Source: Streptomyces sp. PR69
Lineage (GTDB): Bacteria; Actinomycetota; Actinomycetes; Streptomycetales; Streptomycetaceae
Length of the DNA stretch: 64,000 nucleotides
Direction of reading: 5' to 3'
Assembly (NCBI RefSeq): GCF_026420845.1
Contig: NZ_JAOWCB010000015.1
Span: 62,001 to 126,000, forward strand
Shown piece after piece: positions 41,126 through 48,672 of this stretch (the stretch's first letter is position 1; every line of letters starts with the position of its first letter). Made by a program: the position numbers and the translations under genes. Below the pieces are notes generated by a model, which was not told the origin of the DNA, ran no database searches, and worked only from the letters and a program-made list of their open reading frames with translations.

Positions 41126-42531
41126 CCCTGTACCTCGCGGAGAAGGTCACGTACCTGCTCGGCCTTCGGCTGGCCAATCCGCAGACCGCGCTTCAGCGCG
41201 TGGATGGACGCGGGGCGACCGTGCTCCTGGCGGTGCTGGGCGTCGAGTACGCGGGCGCGGGCGAGGAGATCCTCCGTACCTGCGGCGGACGGTACGGACC
41301 GGCCGTGGTCGGGCTCGCGCCTGCCTGCGGGTACGCGGGCGTGCACCCGCGGAGTACGCGCCCGGGCGGTCCCGGGTACGGGCATGTGGGCGCGTACCTC
41401 GGGGTGTACCTCGTCGGCTGTCTGGACATCGAGCAGCAGGCCAGAGTCGGGTACGACGGCGAGCACGGGGCGCTCCGGCCCCTTCTTGGGCCGGGGCGGG
41501 TTGCCCGCGCGGGTCGCGACCCGGACCAGCGTCTCGGACACGGGTACGCCGTACTCGGTGCACAGCGCCGCTACCTCGGCGGGCGTCGCAGTCGGGTGCG
41601 CGGAGCGTACCTGAGTGATCGCGTCCACCGGCTCCAGGCGGCGCAGCTGCGCACCGGTCACACCGAGCGGCGTACTCGGGTACGACGGGGCGGGCACGGC
41701 CGTACCCGCCCAGGGAGACGGCAGAGGTACGGTCGCCAGCTCGTACGAGGTGCGCCGCGCGGCGAGCTCCTGCAGCAGCCGGTGCCGCTGCTCGCCGTCC
41801 GTGCCCACGTGCGCGCGGGCGACCGCGGCCGCGAGCCGCCGCCGGCCCCACCCGCGCAGTCGCGGGCGCGCGGCGAGCCGTACGGCCCGCGTCATCGCCC
41901 GGTCCCGGGTGATCTGCTCCGCGGTACGGTCCCGCGTCGCCAGACCCAGGTACGACAGCAGCCGTTCGCGAAGCTCGCGGCCGATCACCGCCGGCAGCCC
42001 GGTGGACAGCGCCTCCGGCCGGGCAACGCGGATCTCCAACCCCATCGCCAGGTGCCACAGCAGCCCGGCCATGACCGGGCCGATCACGGCACGCACCGTG
42101 CCGCCGACGATCCCGGACTCGGAGTACGCGGGGATGACCTGGACGCCGGTGATGACCCAGACGAGGACTCCGGGAACGCCCGGTGAGCCGGCCGCCGTAT
42201 CGGTGGCGGTGGCCCGCTTGTTCGCGCGGGCCATGACGGCACAGGCGAGCAGGGCGATTTCGGCGGCGGCGAACATCACGATCCGCTCGGCGGTGTCGTG
42301 CATGCCGAGACGGTGCTCCGCGAACCGCCAGGACGTGTCGGCGGTGTAGGCGGTGCAGACGAGGGCGCCGACGGCGGCGGTGACGACGGAGGCCGGCGGG
42401 CGGCGCATGCTGCGGAGGGCGCGGATTGTGCGCCAGGCGACGGCGGCGGCGAGGAGGGCCGCGGGTGTGGCGACGGCCAGGGTCGGCCAGGGGTGGGTGG
42501 CAGCCCACTGGGTCAGCTGGTGTGGGGTCAC
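41122..42531 (-). CDS. large membrane protein resembling conjugative-element DUF2637-type proteins (module gene 3)
   Basis: 469 residues. Four membrane helices in the first 170 residues (WPTLAVATPAALLAAAVAWR; VVTAAVGALVCTAYTADTSW; ERIVMFAAAEIALLACAVMA; VLVWVITGVQVIPAYSESGI with a following GPVMAGLLWHLAMGLEIRVA). The pattern TAERIVMFAAAEIAL and RAVIGPVMAGLLWHLAMGLE is one I recall from Streptomyces integrative elements. A long cytosolic part follows and ends in a helical DNA-binding-like segment (RARVLDAQHRQEHGRPASIH, then ALKRGLRIGQPKAEQVRDLL). It may be a scaffold of a membrane complex. Confidence 0.7.
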   Translation of the reverse strand: MTPHQLTQWAATHPWPTLAVATPAALLAAAVAWRTIRALRSMRRPPASVVTAAVGALVCTAYTADTSWRFAEHRLGMHDTAERIVMFAAAEIALLACAVMARANKRATATDTAAGSPGVPGVLVWVITGVQVIPAYSESGIVGGTVRAVIGPVMAGLLWHLAMGLEIRVARPEALSTGLPAVIGRELRERLLSYLGLATRDRTAEQITRDRAMTRAVRLAARPRLRGWGRRRLAAAVARAHVGTDGEQRHRLLQELAARRTSYELATVPLPSPWAGTAVPAPSYPSTPLGVTGAQLRRLEPVDAITQVRSAHPTATPAEVAALCTEYGVPVSETLVRVATRAGNPPRPKKGPERPVLAVVPDSGLLLDVQTADEVHPEVRAHMPVPGTARARTPRVHARVPAGRREPDHGRSVPSAAGTEDLLARARVLDAQHRQEHGRPASIHALKRGLRIGQPKAEQVRDLLREVQG

Positions 42532-42755
42532 GGCGCTTCTCCGGGAACGTCGGCGGACTCGCGGTGGGCGTTCCTGTCCTGGCCGGTGTCGTCAGCGATG
42601 GTGGCGGCGACGGACTCGGCGATGAGGTGGACGTCGTCGCGGTGGTCGCACTGGTCGCGCTGCGCCTGGGCGGCCGCGTAGTCGGCGGCTGCCTCGCGGT
42701 GCAGCTCGGCGACACGCTCCCGCTCGCTGGCGGTGTCGGGCTGCTCGCGGTTCAT
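42528..42755 (-). CDS. small acidic helical protein (module gene 2)
   Basis: 75 residues: ERERVAELHREAAADYAAAQ, then DDVHLIAESVAATIADDTGQ. ATGA overlaps at both ends. Unknown function. Confidence 0.6.
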   Translation of the reverse strand: MNREQPDTASERERVAELHREAAADYAAAQAQRDQCDHRDDVHLIAESVAATIADDTGQDRNAHRESADVPGEAP

Positions 42756-43063
42756 CGGCTGGCTGCCCGGCGGAGGCGGAGCGCGTACTCGCCGCGGGTG
42801 ATGCCCGGCTCGATGGCCGGCATGTGGCGCAGGAGCCGACGCTCGGCGTCGTTGGCGGCCGGGGTGCGGAAGCCGTGGGCCCCGGTCGCATAGCGGAGGG
42901 CGAGGGCGAGGCGGCGGGAGTCGTGGATCTCTCCGGCGGGGCGCACGGCGGTGAGCCGGTTGGCGATCTTCACGAGCAGGGTGCGAGTTGCGGTGTCGGG
43001 GCCTTGGGCACGGCGGAGTGCTTCATTGATCTGGGGCGTGTCGGTACGCTCGGGCACGGTCAT
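42752..43063 (-). CDS. small helical protein (module gene 1)
   Basis: 103 residues: ALRRAQGPDTATRTLLVKIA, then RRLALALRYATGAHGFRTPA and RRLLRHMPAIEPGITRGEYA. AGGAGG lies only two bases before the ATG but seven before the GTG two codons later, so the GTG may be the real start. The gene is the first of a six-gene coupled unit divergent from the regulator at 43189. Confidence 0.65.
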   Translation of the reverse strand: MTVPERTDTPQINEALRRAQGPDTATRTLLVKIANRLTAVRPAGEIHDSRRLALALRYATGAHGFRTPAANDAERRLLRHMPAIEPGITRGEYALRLRRAASR

Positions 43064-43153
43064 TCCTCCTGGTGAAGCAGGCGGATGGCTGGCCCCGACC
43101 GGGCTCTCACACACCGGTCGGGGCCGACTTGTTGTTGCCGGACCCAAGGTAGC

Positions 43154-43181
43154 GACTTCCTAGCCATATGGCTAGGAAGTC
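43154..43181. promoter_or_regulatory. perfect 28-bp palindrome, operator of the membrane module
   Basis: The first half GACTTCCTAGCCAT is followed by its exact reverse complement, with no spacer. It lies between the divergent module (leftward) and the regulator gene (rightward) and covers the ribosome-binding region of the latter, so binding would block both. A perfect 14-bp-arm palindrome is unlikely by chance. Confidence 0.75.
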
Positions 43182-43188
43182 AGAAAGA

Positions 43189-43446
43189 ATGGTGCCCATG
43201 GCCGAGGCCGAAGGAGGGCCGGACATGGTTTCGTTCCGTGAAGCGGCGCGGAGGGTCGTAGCTGAGGGGATCGAGCGCACGATGAGCCATCAGCGCGTCT
43301 CGCAGCTCTCACGTGAAGACCCGGAGTTCCCGCCGGTCGCGGAAGTGGGGCGCTCGAAGGTGGTCGACTGGCGGCTGGCTGCGCCGTACTTCCGGAAGCG
43401 GCGGAAGCGTCAGGGGAAGCGCTCGGATCTGGAGCGCGGGGAGTAG
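43189..43446 (+). CDS. helix-turn-helix regulator of the membrane module
   Basis: 85 residues: SFREAARRVVAEGIERTMSH, then QRVSQLSREDPEFPPVAEVG and KVVDWRLAAPYFRKRRKRQG. It looks like an excisionase/AlpA-type winged helix with a basic tail. The ATG is chosen because AGGAAG (part of the palindrome) lies nine bases before it; the ATG in the palindrome centre (43168) and one at 43198 are also in frame. It likely binds the palindrome. Confidence 0.65.
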   Translation: MVPMAEAEGGPDMVSFREAARRVVAEGIERTMSHQRVSQLSREDPEFPPVAEVGRSKVVDWRLAAPYFRKRRKRQGKRSDLERGE

Positions 43447-43591
43447 ACGCTCGAGTGCACGTGGCCCCGCCCTCCTCCTGGCGACGGGGCCGTGCTGTGA
43501 CTTCCAGCGATAGGTGAGCAGCCTCAGGTGCGCCGGGCTGGCGGCATGCGCCCTCTCGACACAGCAAGGTAGGTCTGGGCCAGGCGTCAGA

Positions 43592-43626
43592 AGAGGGGTG
43601 GAAGGCGAACTGCCTTCCACCCCTCT
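43592..43626. terminator. bidirectional terminator between convergent genes
   Basis: AGAGGGGTGGAAGGC pairs with its complement around a five-base loop. It separates the rightward regulator from the leftward 378-aa gene. Confidence 0.75.
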
Positions 43627-43649
43627 CCATCTCTTGGTGAGGCCTGCGT

Positions 43650-44786
43650 TCATCCGGCCGGGCTGAGAGCCCGCATCGTCTCCTCCAGTTCTCGGATCAG
43701 GCCGATGGCCAGCATCACCGCGGCGAGTGCGTTGGCGAGCGTGATCTGTGTCGGTCCCGCTGCGTGGGTGCTCGCGTGGCGGTTGTACTCCTCGGGTACT
43801 GGCGGCCCGTGGTACGGCTCGTAAGCCTTGTGGATGCTGGTGTGGAGGCAGTACGCCCGGAACTGGCCGACCAGAGTGTTCGGCGTGGCCGTCGGCAACT
43901 TGGCGGCAAGGTTCTTAAAGGTGAAGCCGCCCTTGCTGTTCTGAAGGCTGGAGTCTGCTCGGACCATGGCCCGCAGAATGGTGTCCAGGACTGAGGAGGC
44001 GAGGACCTGACCGGACGCGTACCTGTCGCTGTCGATCGAGTCCAGGCACTCGCTAAGGAGGTCGACCTCTGCTGTCAGGTCTCTACGGGCAACGTCGGCG
44101 AGGACGGCGCGGCAATGCTTGACGACGTCGGCAGCCTGTCGCTCCAGCACCCTGCGGCGGGTCGGGGCGTCCTGCGCTTTGAGCAGCTCCCGGATGACGT
44201 TTGCCGGTGGCGTCCACACCAGCGGGATGCCCTCTCCCATGATCGTGAGCATGTCGACATGATTGAGCAGTTCCCCACGCCAGTTCTCCGGATCGAGAGC
44301 CTGCAGCCGCTCCCAAGGCGTTGAACCAGCGATGCGCAGGGCCTCGCTGCGGCTCAGGAACCCCCCAGGCATGAGGTTCCGGAGGTCCAGGGTGTCGAGA
44401 GGAGACTGCATGTTCAGGCTCGCCCGCACTGCAGCGCCGATCGTGTTCTCGAGGGCGGGACGAAGCGCCTCCTCGAGCGACATTGGCCCCGGGCCGGTGC
44501 CCAGCTGGATCAATGCCGAGTTCCGAAGCATCCGCTGGAGTGGGCTGTCGAACGATCGGTGGAGGTCGTTGTGGGCCGTGAAGTGGCTCGCTATGGATAT
44601 GAAGGGCCGCTGGACGATGTGGTGCCGGCGTCGCGCGGGTGCCTCATCGCCTTTGGTGCTGGCTTCCGGGTCCAGTTCGCCGTCCGGCGCCTCGGTCTCC
44701 TCGGGTTCTTGGGGCATGGACTCAGAGAGTGAGCTGTCCTCCGTATTGCCTTCCTCGGGAGGCACTGTAGGGTCGGTTGTAGGCAA
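43650..44786 (-). CDS. isolated prophage gene of unknown function (moron candidate)
   Basis: 378 residues. The N-terminal 55 residues are acidic and disordered (PPEEGNTEDSSLSESMPQEP). The rest is a helical domain with no recognised motif (LQRMLRNSALIQLGTGPGPM; TPWERLQALDPENWRGELLN; FKNLAAKLPTATPNTLVGQF) and a hydrophobic C-terminal helix (LANALAAVMLAIGLIRELEE). It has its own terminator and leader region and lies between convergent genes, as expected for a cargo gene expressed from the prophage. Confidence 0.7.
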   Translation of the reverse strand: MPTTDPTVPPEEGNTEDSSLSESMPQEPEETEAPDGELDPEASTKGDEAPARRRHHIVQRPFISIASHFTAHNDLHRSFDSPLQRMLRNSALIQLGTGPGPMSLEEALRPALENTIGAAVRASLNMQSPLDTLDLRNLMPGGFLSRSEALRIAGSTPWERLQALDPENWRGELLNHVDMLTIMGEGIPLVWTPPANVIRELLKAQDAPTRRRVLERQAADVVKHCRAVLADVARRDLTAEVDLLSECLDSIDSDRYASGQVLASSVLDTILRAMVRADSSLQNSKGGFTFKNLAAKLPTATPNTLVGQFRAYCLHTSIHKAYEPYHGPPVPEEYNRHASTHAAGPTQITLANALAAVMLAIGLIRELEETMRALSPAG

Positions 44787-45078
44787 GGTATTACTCCCTT
44801 GAACTCGTAGCTCTGGCGGACTCGGCCTCCGCGCAGCAGCTGATCGGCCGCCTTCATTTTGAAGGCGGCCTTGCGTCTATCCAGGCTATGGCACCTTGCT
44901 GACACGGAGAGGGCTTCAAGAAGGCACTGGGTGTCGCCCCGTTTCGATTGCGCCTTCGAATCCATGCCGTTGGGTGCCGCTACGTGTCACTGAATGCCAT
45001 TAGGTGGTGTTCAGGCCCAAGTCAACCCCTCGAATGTGATTTGCATCACATCTGATCGTTCTTGCAGTGGTGGGTGCG
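44787..45078. other. gap with hairpin, no gene
   Basis: Contains a hairpin with GGCCGCCTTC arms (44846-44870) followed by TTGCGTC, possibly the end of the early operon transcripts or an attenuator for the 378-aa gene. A frame reading through it is a likely artefact. Confidence 0.4.
44846..44870. terminator. hairpin with perfect 10-bp arms
   Basis: GGCCGCCTTC and GAAGGCGGCC around ATTTT, upstream of the 378-aa gene and past the end of the early operon read leftward. Confidence 0.55.
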
Positions 45079-45822
45079 CTACGGCCCTTCAGACCAGGTG
45101 CGGCCACAGCTGGTACACCGCGCGAGCGGGGTCGCCCCGCCGCCGCCGTGTAGATGGAGCTTCCCGCCGCACAGCGGGCACGCTTCGGCAAGTCGCGCCC
45201 GACCGTCGCCGACATCCAGGACCCGCTCCACGAGGCCAGCGGCCGTGCGCGCCACGGTTGAGATGCAGGCCTGCTCGTTCTCGTTGAGTGGGCGCCAAGG
45301 GCCTCGTACACCCTGCGCTCGGGCGAGGAGCCAGAGCGCGGCCCGCCGGCCGGAGCGCTGCCCGTCGTAGCGCCAGCGCCGCGGGTCCTTCGACTGCCGG
45401 AGCGCGAGGAGATTGCGGCGGGCGTCGTCGGCCTCCATCGTCCGCCGCGCCCGCGGGTCGGCCGGATAGGCACGTCGGGGCGGTGCGGGGGTGATGGGCG
45501 AGTGCTGGCTGGCGGCTGCGATCTGGTCGGCCAGTTCGATCAGGGCTGCTTCGACGGTCTGGAGGGTTTCCAGGACGGTGAGGCGGAGCGGGGCGGCCGT
45601 CCAGCCGGGCTGGTCGGGGTCGCGTTCCAGGAGGCGGAGGGCTTCGGCGCGGTAGCGGGCGGCCTCGGCCTCTTCGGCTGTCTGGTTGCGGTCGGTGAGG
45701 GTGGCGATGCCCATGACTGGGGGCCAGGTGTTCTGTTGGGTGGCGAGGGCGGTTTCGAGGTCGTGCCAGTGGTGGGCGATGGTCCAGAGGTGGCGGCTGG
45801 TGTGGGTGGCGGTGGTGGTCAT
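45079..45822 (-). CDS. early phage protein with C-terminal zinc ribbon
   Basis: 247 residues. Helical N-terminal two thirds (TVLETLQTVEAALIELADQI and RRWRYDGQRSGRRAALWLLA) and a C-terminal zinc ribbon (CPLCGGKLHLHGGGGATPLA, RCTSCGRTW). From its place at the end of the early operon, it may be a transcription or replication accessory. ATG chosen; a longer open frame upstream is Pro/Ser-rich and unlikely. Confidence 0.7.
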   Translation of the reverse strand: MTTTATHTSRHLWTIAHHWHDLETALATQQNTWPPVMGIATLTDRNQTAEEAEAARYRAEALRLLERDPDQPGWTAAPLRLTVLETLQTVEAALIELADQIAAASQHSPITPAPPRRAYPADPRARRTMEADDARRNLLALRQSKDPRRWRYDGQRSGRRAALWLLARAQGVRGPWRPLNENEQACISTVARTAAGLVERVLDVGDGRARLAEACPLCGGKLHLHGGGGATPLARCTSCGRTWSEGP

Positions 45823-45916
45823 GGGGTGCTCCAGGGGCTGGTGGGGCGTAGCCTGGTGATCACCTGTGGGGCGCGCCTGGTCCGGGAAGACAACGGGCGC
45901 GCCCCTTCGACGTGCT

Positions 45917-46198
45917 TCAGGCGTCGGTGGGCTCGTACGTCTCAGCGAAGATGTCCGGCTTGCAGGGGTAGAGCTCGCCTCGTACGCCGCGGACGATCCA
46001 GTCGCCGATCCCGGCAACCATCAGCCCCTCCAGGGTCTGGATGCCGACCAGCTCATCGGCGTCGGTGAACCGCATGTGCGACAGGCTGTTGACGTGTACG
46101 GGCTCTTGGGGGTGCATGAAGTCCATGACGGCGTTGATGTTGTCACCGGTCCACTGGATGGCGTCGATCTCGATGGGGCGTTTGCGGTAGCGGGGCAT
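45917..46198 (-). CDS. small conserved phage protein
   Basis: 93 residues: RYRKRPIEIDAIQWTGDNIN, then VGIQTLEGLMVAGIGDWIVR and GVRGELYPCKPDIFAETYEP. This is a common actinophage/Gram-positive phage family of unknown role, recognisable by the KRPIEIDAIQW start and the GDWIVRGVxGELYPCKPDIF block. Confidence 0.75.
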   Translation of the reverse strand: MPRYRKRPIEIDAIQWTGDNINAVMDFMHPQEPVHVNSLSHMRFTDADELVGIQTLEGLMVAGIGDWIVRGVRGELYPCKPDIFAETYEPTDA

Positions 46199-46201
46199 GG
46201 T

Positions 46202-46456
46202 TCAGTCCTTGGGCTGGTGGAGTGCTTCGCGGATGCTTCGGGCGATGCTTGCGGTGCCGACGGTCCAGGGGCTTTGTGCGTCGATGTAGTCGGCGAGCTG
46301 GTTGAGCTGGGTGGTGATGGCGCGGGCGCGGAGTTCGGCGCGGGCGGCCCGTTGCCGGTAGGTGCGGGCTTGGTGGGCGTAGTGGCCGGCGGCGGTGATG
46401 GCGGCGAGGGCCGCGAGTGCGATGCCGACGAACGCAGCGATGTCGAGGGGGTTCAC
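46202..46456 (-). CDS. small membrane protein
   Basis: 84 residues, one N-terminal membrane helix (DIAAFVGIALAALAAITAAG), then a basic helical part (ARTYRQRAARAELRARAITT). Unknown function; ATGA overlap with the preceding gene. Confidence 0.65.
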   Translation of the reverse strand: MNPLDIAAFVGIALAALAAITAAGHYAHQARTYRQRAARAELRARAITTQLNQLADYIDAQSPWTVGTASIARSIREALHQPKD

Positions 46457-46992
46457 GGGCGGTCCTTGGGCTGGTTGGTGGGGCAGTTGGGGCGGTGTCC
46501 GATGGTGGCTTCGCAGCAGGGGCGGTGCCCGTGGGGCGGCGCGGGCTGTGTCTCGTCGGCCATGCGGCGCAGCTCGGTCATCGCCTCGTAGGCTCCGGTG
46601 CTGCCGCCGATGTCGTGCTGAGCGTGGAGGCGGATTGCGACCGTCTCCGCAACGTCGGCGGCTTCGCGGAGGACGGCGGCCCGGTCAGCCTCGGCCTGCT
46701 CGGCGCGCCGCCGGAGGGCCAGGCGTGCTGCGTCGGCGGTCTCCAGTTCCTGCACGATGATCTGGGCGTGGCATTTGCTGCTCTTGGCGACGCGTTCGAG
46801 GGTGTCGATCCGTGCGTATAGCTGGTCGAGGGCGTCGCTGGTGATGGTGTCGACCGTGTGCCGCGCACGTCCGCAGGTGACGGCGTGCGGGGCGAGGGTG
46901 GTGGTATGGCCGTCGAGGATGACGTCGGTGAGGGTGCGGCCGCAGCACGGCACCCGGTAGTCGCCTGACGGGGGAGAGGCATGGACGGTCAC
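46453..46992 (-). CDS. early phage protein with Cys/His clusters
   Basis: 179 residues: an N-terminal Cys region (VPCCGRTLTDV ... VTCGRARH), a helical core (LYARIDTLERVAKSSKCHAQ and AEQAEADRAAVLREAADVAE) and a Cys/His tail (GHRPCCEATIGHRPNCPTN). GTG start with GGGAGC five bases before it. Possible zinc protein. Confidence 0.65.
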   Translation of the reverse strand: MTVHASPPSGDYRVPCCGRTLTDVILDGHTTTLAPHAVTCGRARHTVDTITSDALDQLYARIDTLERVAKSSKCHAQIIVQELETADAARLALRRRAEQAEADRAAVLREAADVAETVAIRLHAQHDIGGSTGAYEAMTELRRMADETQPAPPHGHRPCCEATIGHRPNCPTNQPKDRP

Positions 46993-47126
46993 AGGTAGCT
47001 CCCGGTGGGTAGGTCTTCGATCTCTCGAGGCATGGGTTCGTCGTCTTCGCACGGGCAGGCCTGGGCGTCGTCGTCCCAACAGCACTGAATCTGCGGGTCG
47101 TCGAGGCAGGCGGGGCGGCCGGTCAC
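46989..47126 (-). CDS. tiny Cys/Asp-rich protein (45 aa)
   Basis: A GTG-started frame coupled at both ends (GTGA overlaps). It begins VTGRPACLDDPQIQCCWDDD and has five cysteines in the first half (including CxC), followed by an acidic part (CEDDEPMPREIEDLPTG). The double coupling and Cys pattern suggest a real small protein, perhaps metal-binding. Confidence 0.55.
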   Translation of the reverse strand: MTGRPACLDDPQIQCCWDDDAQACPCEDDEPMPREIEDLPTGSYL

Positions 47127-47629
47127 GACTCGGCCCTCCCCGTAGTGGGCTCCTCTTCGGGTGGGCACTGTGCGCAGCGCTCAGCCATGGAGCAGGTGCA
47201 CGGCGGAGGTTCCGGCAGCGGCACGAGGGCATCCCGCAGGCCTCCAGCCGCGTCCTCGACACTGATCACCACTCCGGGCGAGTCCAGGCGTTGCCAGGAC
47301 TCCAGGAGAGCCCCCGCGCGGGCGGCGGCAGCCTCGGCGGCCTGCGCGCGCTCCAGGTACTCGACAGCGAGCTCGGATGACTTCGCCACGGCGCACTCCG
47401 CCTTCTCCTGCACTTCGCCGAACAGCGCCTCCAGCTCGGCGACCCGCGGATCCCGTCGGCGCCCGGCGCGCACCTCGTACGCGAAGGCGGCGGCGTCGAC
47501 CGCGCCGATCGCGGCCGCGCCGAACAAGACCGCGGGGACCGGCTGGCCATCGATGCCGAGGAGCATCGAGAGGGTGAGGAAGGTGCAGGCGGCGAAGGCA
47601 TGCCCCCATGCGCGCAGGCAGTCCGTCAT
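47123..47629 (-). CDS. membrane protein with coiled coil and Cys-rich tail
   Basis: 168 residues. Two membrane helices near the N-terminus (HAFAACTFLTLSMLLGIDGQ; PAVLFGAAAIGAVDAAAFAY), a coiled coil (VAELEALFGEVQEKAECAVA; LAVEYLERAQAAEAAAARAG) and a CxC...CxxC tail (PPCTCSMAERCAQCPPEEEP). ATG overlaps the previous stop. Unknown function. Confidence 0.65.
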   Translation of the reverse strand: MTDCLRAWGHAFAACTFLTLSMLLGIDGQPVPAVLFGAAAIGAVDAAAFAYEVRAGRRRDPRVAELEALFGEVQEKAECAVAKSSELAVEYLERAQAAEAAAARAGALLESWQRLDSPGVVISVEDAAGGLRDALVPLPEPPPCTCSMAERCAQCPPEEEPTTGRAES

Positions 47630-47922
47630 CGGCCGGCCGCCTTCGGCGCGTGGACGGGGCAGGGCTCGGACTCCACAGGCTGGCTGCAGACGCTGCACAC
47701 AAGTCCGCCGGGCGGGAGCTCGCTGCTCCACACCTCCTGGTAGACCGGTACCGGCGCCGACGTGTTCAGGTGCATCGGGGCCTCCTCGAAGATGAGCAGT
47801 TGGCCGACGGCTGCCGTGCCGCGGCTGCCGCGGTACTTGTTGGCGCAGATGGGGCCGCGCCCGGCCGCTCGCGATTCGGGGTCGACGAGGGGTCGGCCGC
47901 AGTCCTGGCAGGTGGCGGCCAT
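47626..47922 (-). CDS. DUF6011-like zinc protein
   Basis: 98 residues. CQDCGRPLVDPESRAAGRGP followed by ICANKY is the diagnostic DUF6011 motif, and a second ribbon follows (LVCSVCSQPVESEPCPVHAP). DUF6011 is common in actinophages; its function is unknown. ATG overlaps the previous TGA. Confidence 0.8.
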   Translation of the reverse strand: MAATCQDCGRPLVDPESRAAGRGPICANKYRGSRGTAAVGQLLIFEEAPMHLNTSAPVPVYQEVWSSELPPGGLVCSVCSQPVESEPCPVHAPKAAGR

Positions 47923-48143
47923 CAGTGGAGTGCTCCGGTCCACTGGGCGAGTTCTTCGGCGGCCTGGGCGTTGGCCTCGGTGAGCTGCTCGTGATCGGCG
48001 AAAAGGTCCTGGAGGGCGTTCCAGCAGCGTCCGGCGAGCTGGTACAGCTCGCGCTCTGTGTCTGTGGCGAAGACTCCGGCCGCCGGGTTGATGCCGGTCG
48101 TGAACCTCAGTTGCTTGATCTCGGCGTAGCGCTCGGGCGTCAT
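47922..48143 (-). CDS. small helical phage protein
   Basis: 73 residues: MTPERYAEIKQLRFTTGINP, then ERELYQLAGRCWNALQDLFA and LTEANAQAAEELAQWTGALH. Starts at TGATG overlap. Unknown function. Confidence 0.6.
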   Translation of the reverse strand: MTPERYAEIKQLRFTTGINPAAGVFATDTERELYQLAGRCWNALQDLFADHEQLTEANAQAAEELAQWTGALH

Positions 48144-48604
48144 CACACCGCCGCCTCGTTGTCGTCGACGAGACGGAATCGGCGGGCCTGCTTGTCCCAC
48201 TCGATGTGCTCGCTGCCGGTGCTGCTGCTGATGTGGCCGTCGGGCTCGATGTGGAAGGGGACGTCGGCGTCTACGAGGGCGTTGAGGCCTTCGACGGCTC
48301 GTTGCCAGGGGCCTTCGTCGGGGAGGCCGAGTGCATGGCGGGCGGCTGGGTTGTGGGTGCTGGTGGCGTCGAGCAGCTGCTCGGCGAGGAGTCGGGTTTC
48401 GCGGTGGGCGCGGGCGGCATCCGAGCGCCAGCGGGCGACGGCGCGGAGGGCGCGGTCGAGGCGGCGGCGGTAGGTGATGCAGCGGCCAATACCGTGGTCT
48501 TGGGCGGTGTCGAGGGCGCTGTAGGCCTCGGTGAGCAGCTGGACGTTCGCGTCGCGCTGGGCTTCGACCTGGCGGAGGCGGCGGGTGGTGGTGAGTCCGA
48601 ACAT
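48143..48604 (-). CDS. phage protein with N-terminal coiled coil
   Basis: 153 residues: MFGLTTTRRLRQVEAQRDAN, with helices to about 90, then a beta-rich C-terminal end (VDADVPFHIEPDGHISSSTG; IEWDKQARRFRLVDD). ATG chosen for AGGAG six bases before it. Unknown function. Confidence 0.6.
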   Translation of the reverse strand: MFGLTTTRRLRQVEAQRDANVQLLTEAYSALDTAQDHGIGRCITYRRRLDRALRAVARWRSDAARAHRETRLLAEQLLDATSTHNPAARHALGLPDEGPWQRAVEGLNALVDADVPFHIEPDGHISSSTGSEHIEWDKQARRFRLVDDNEAAV

Positions 48605-48672
48605 GGGTGCTCCTGGCATGGGCGGCCGGGGGCGGGCCCCCGAGGATGGGCCCCAAGTCCGGTGCGGGCAGG

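Noticed and set aside
44591..44965. Minus-strand frame of 124 codons overlapping the 378-aa gene
   Set aside because: It runs through a hairpin, overlaps the start of a better gene in another frame and has no ribosome site.
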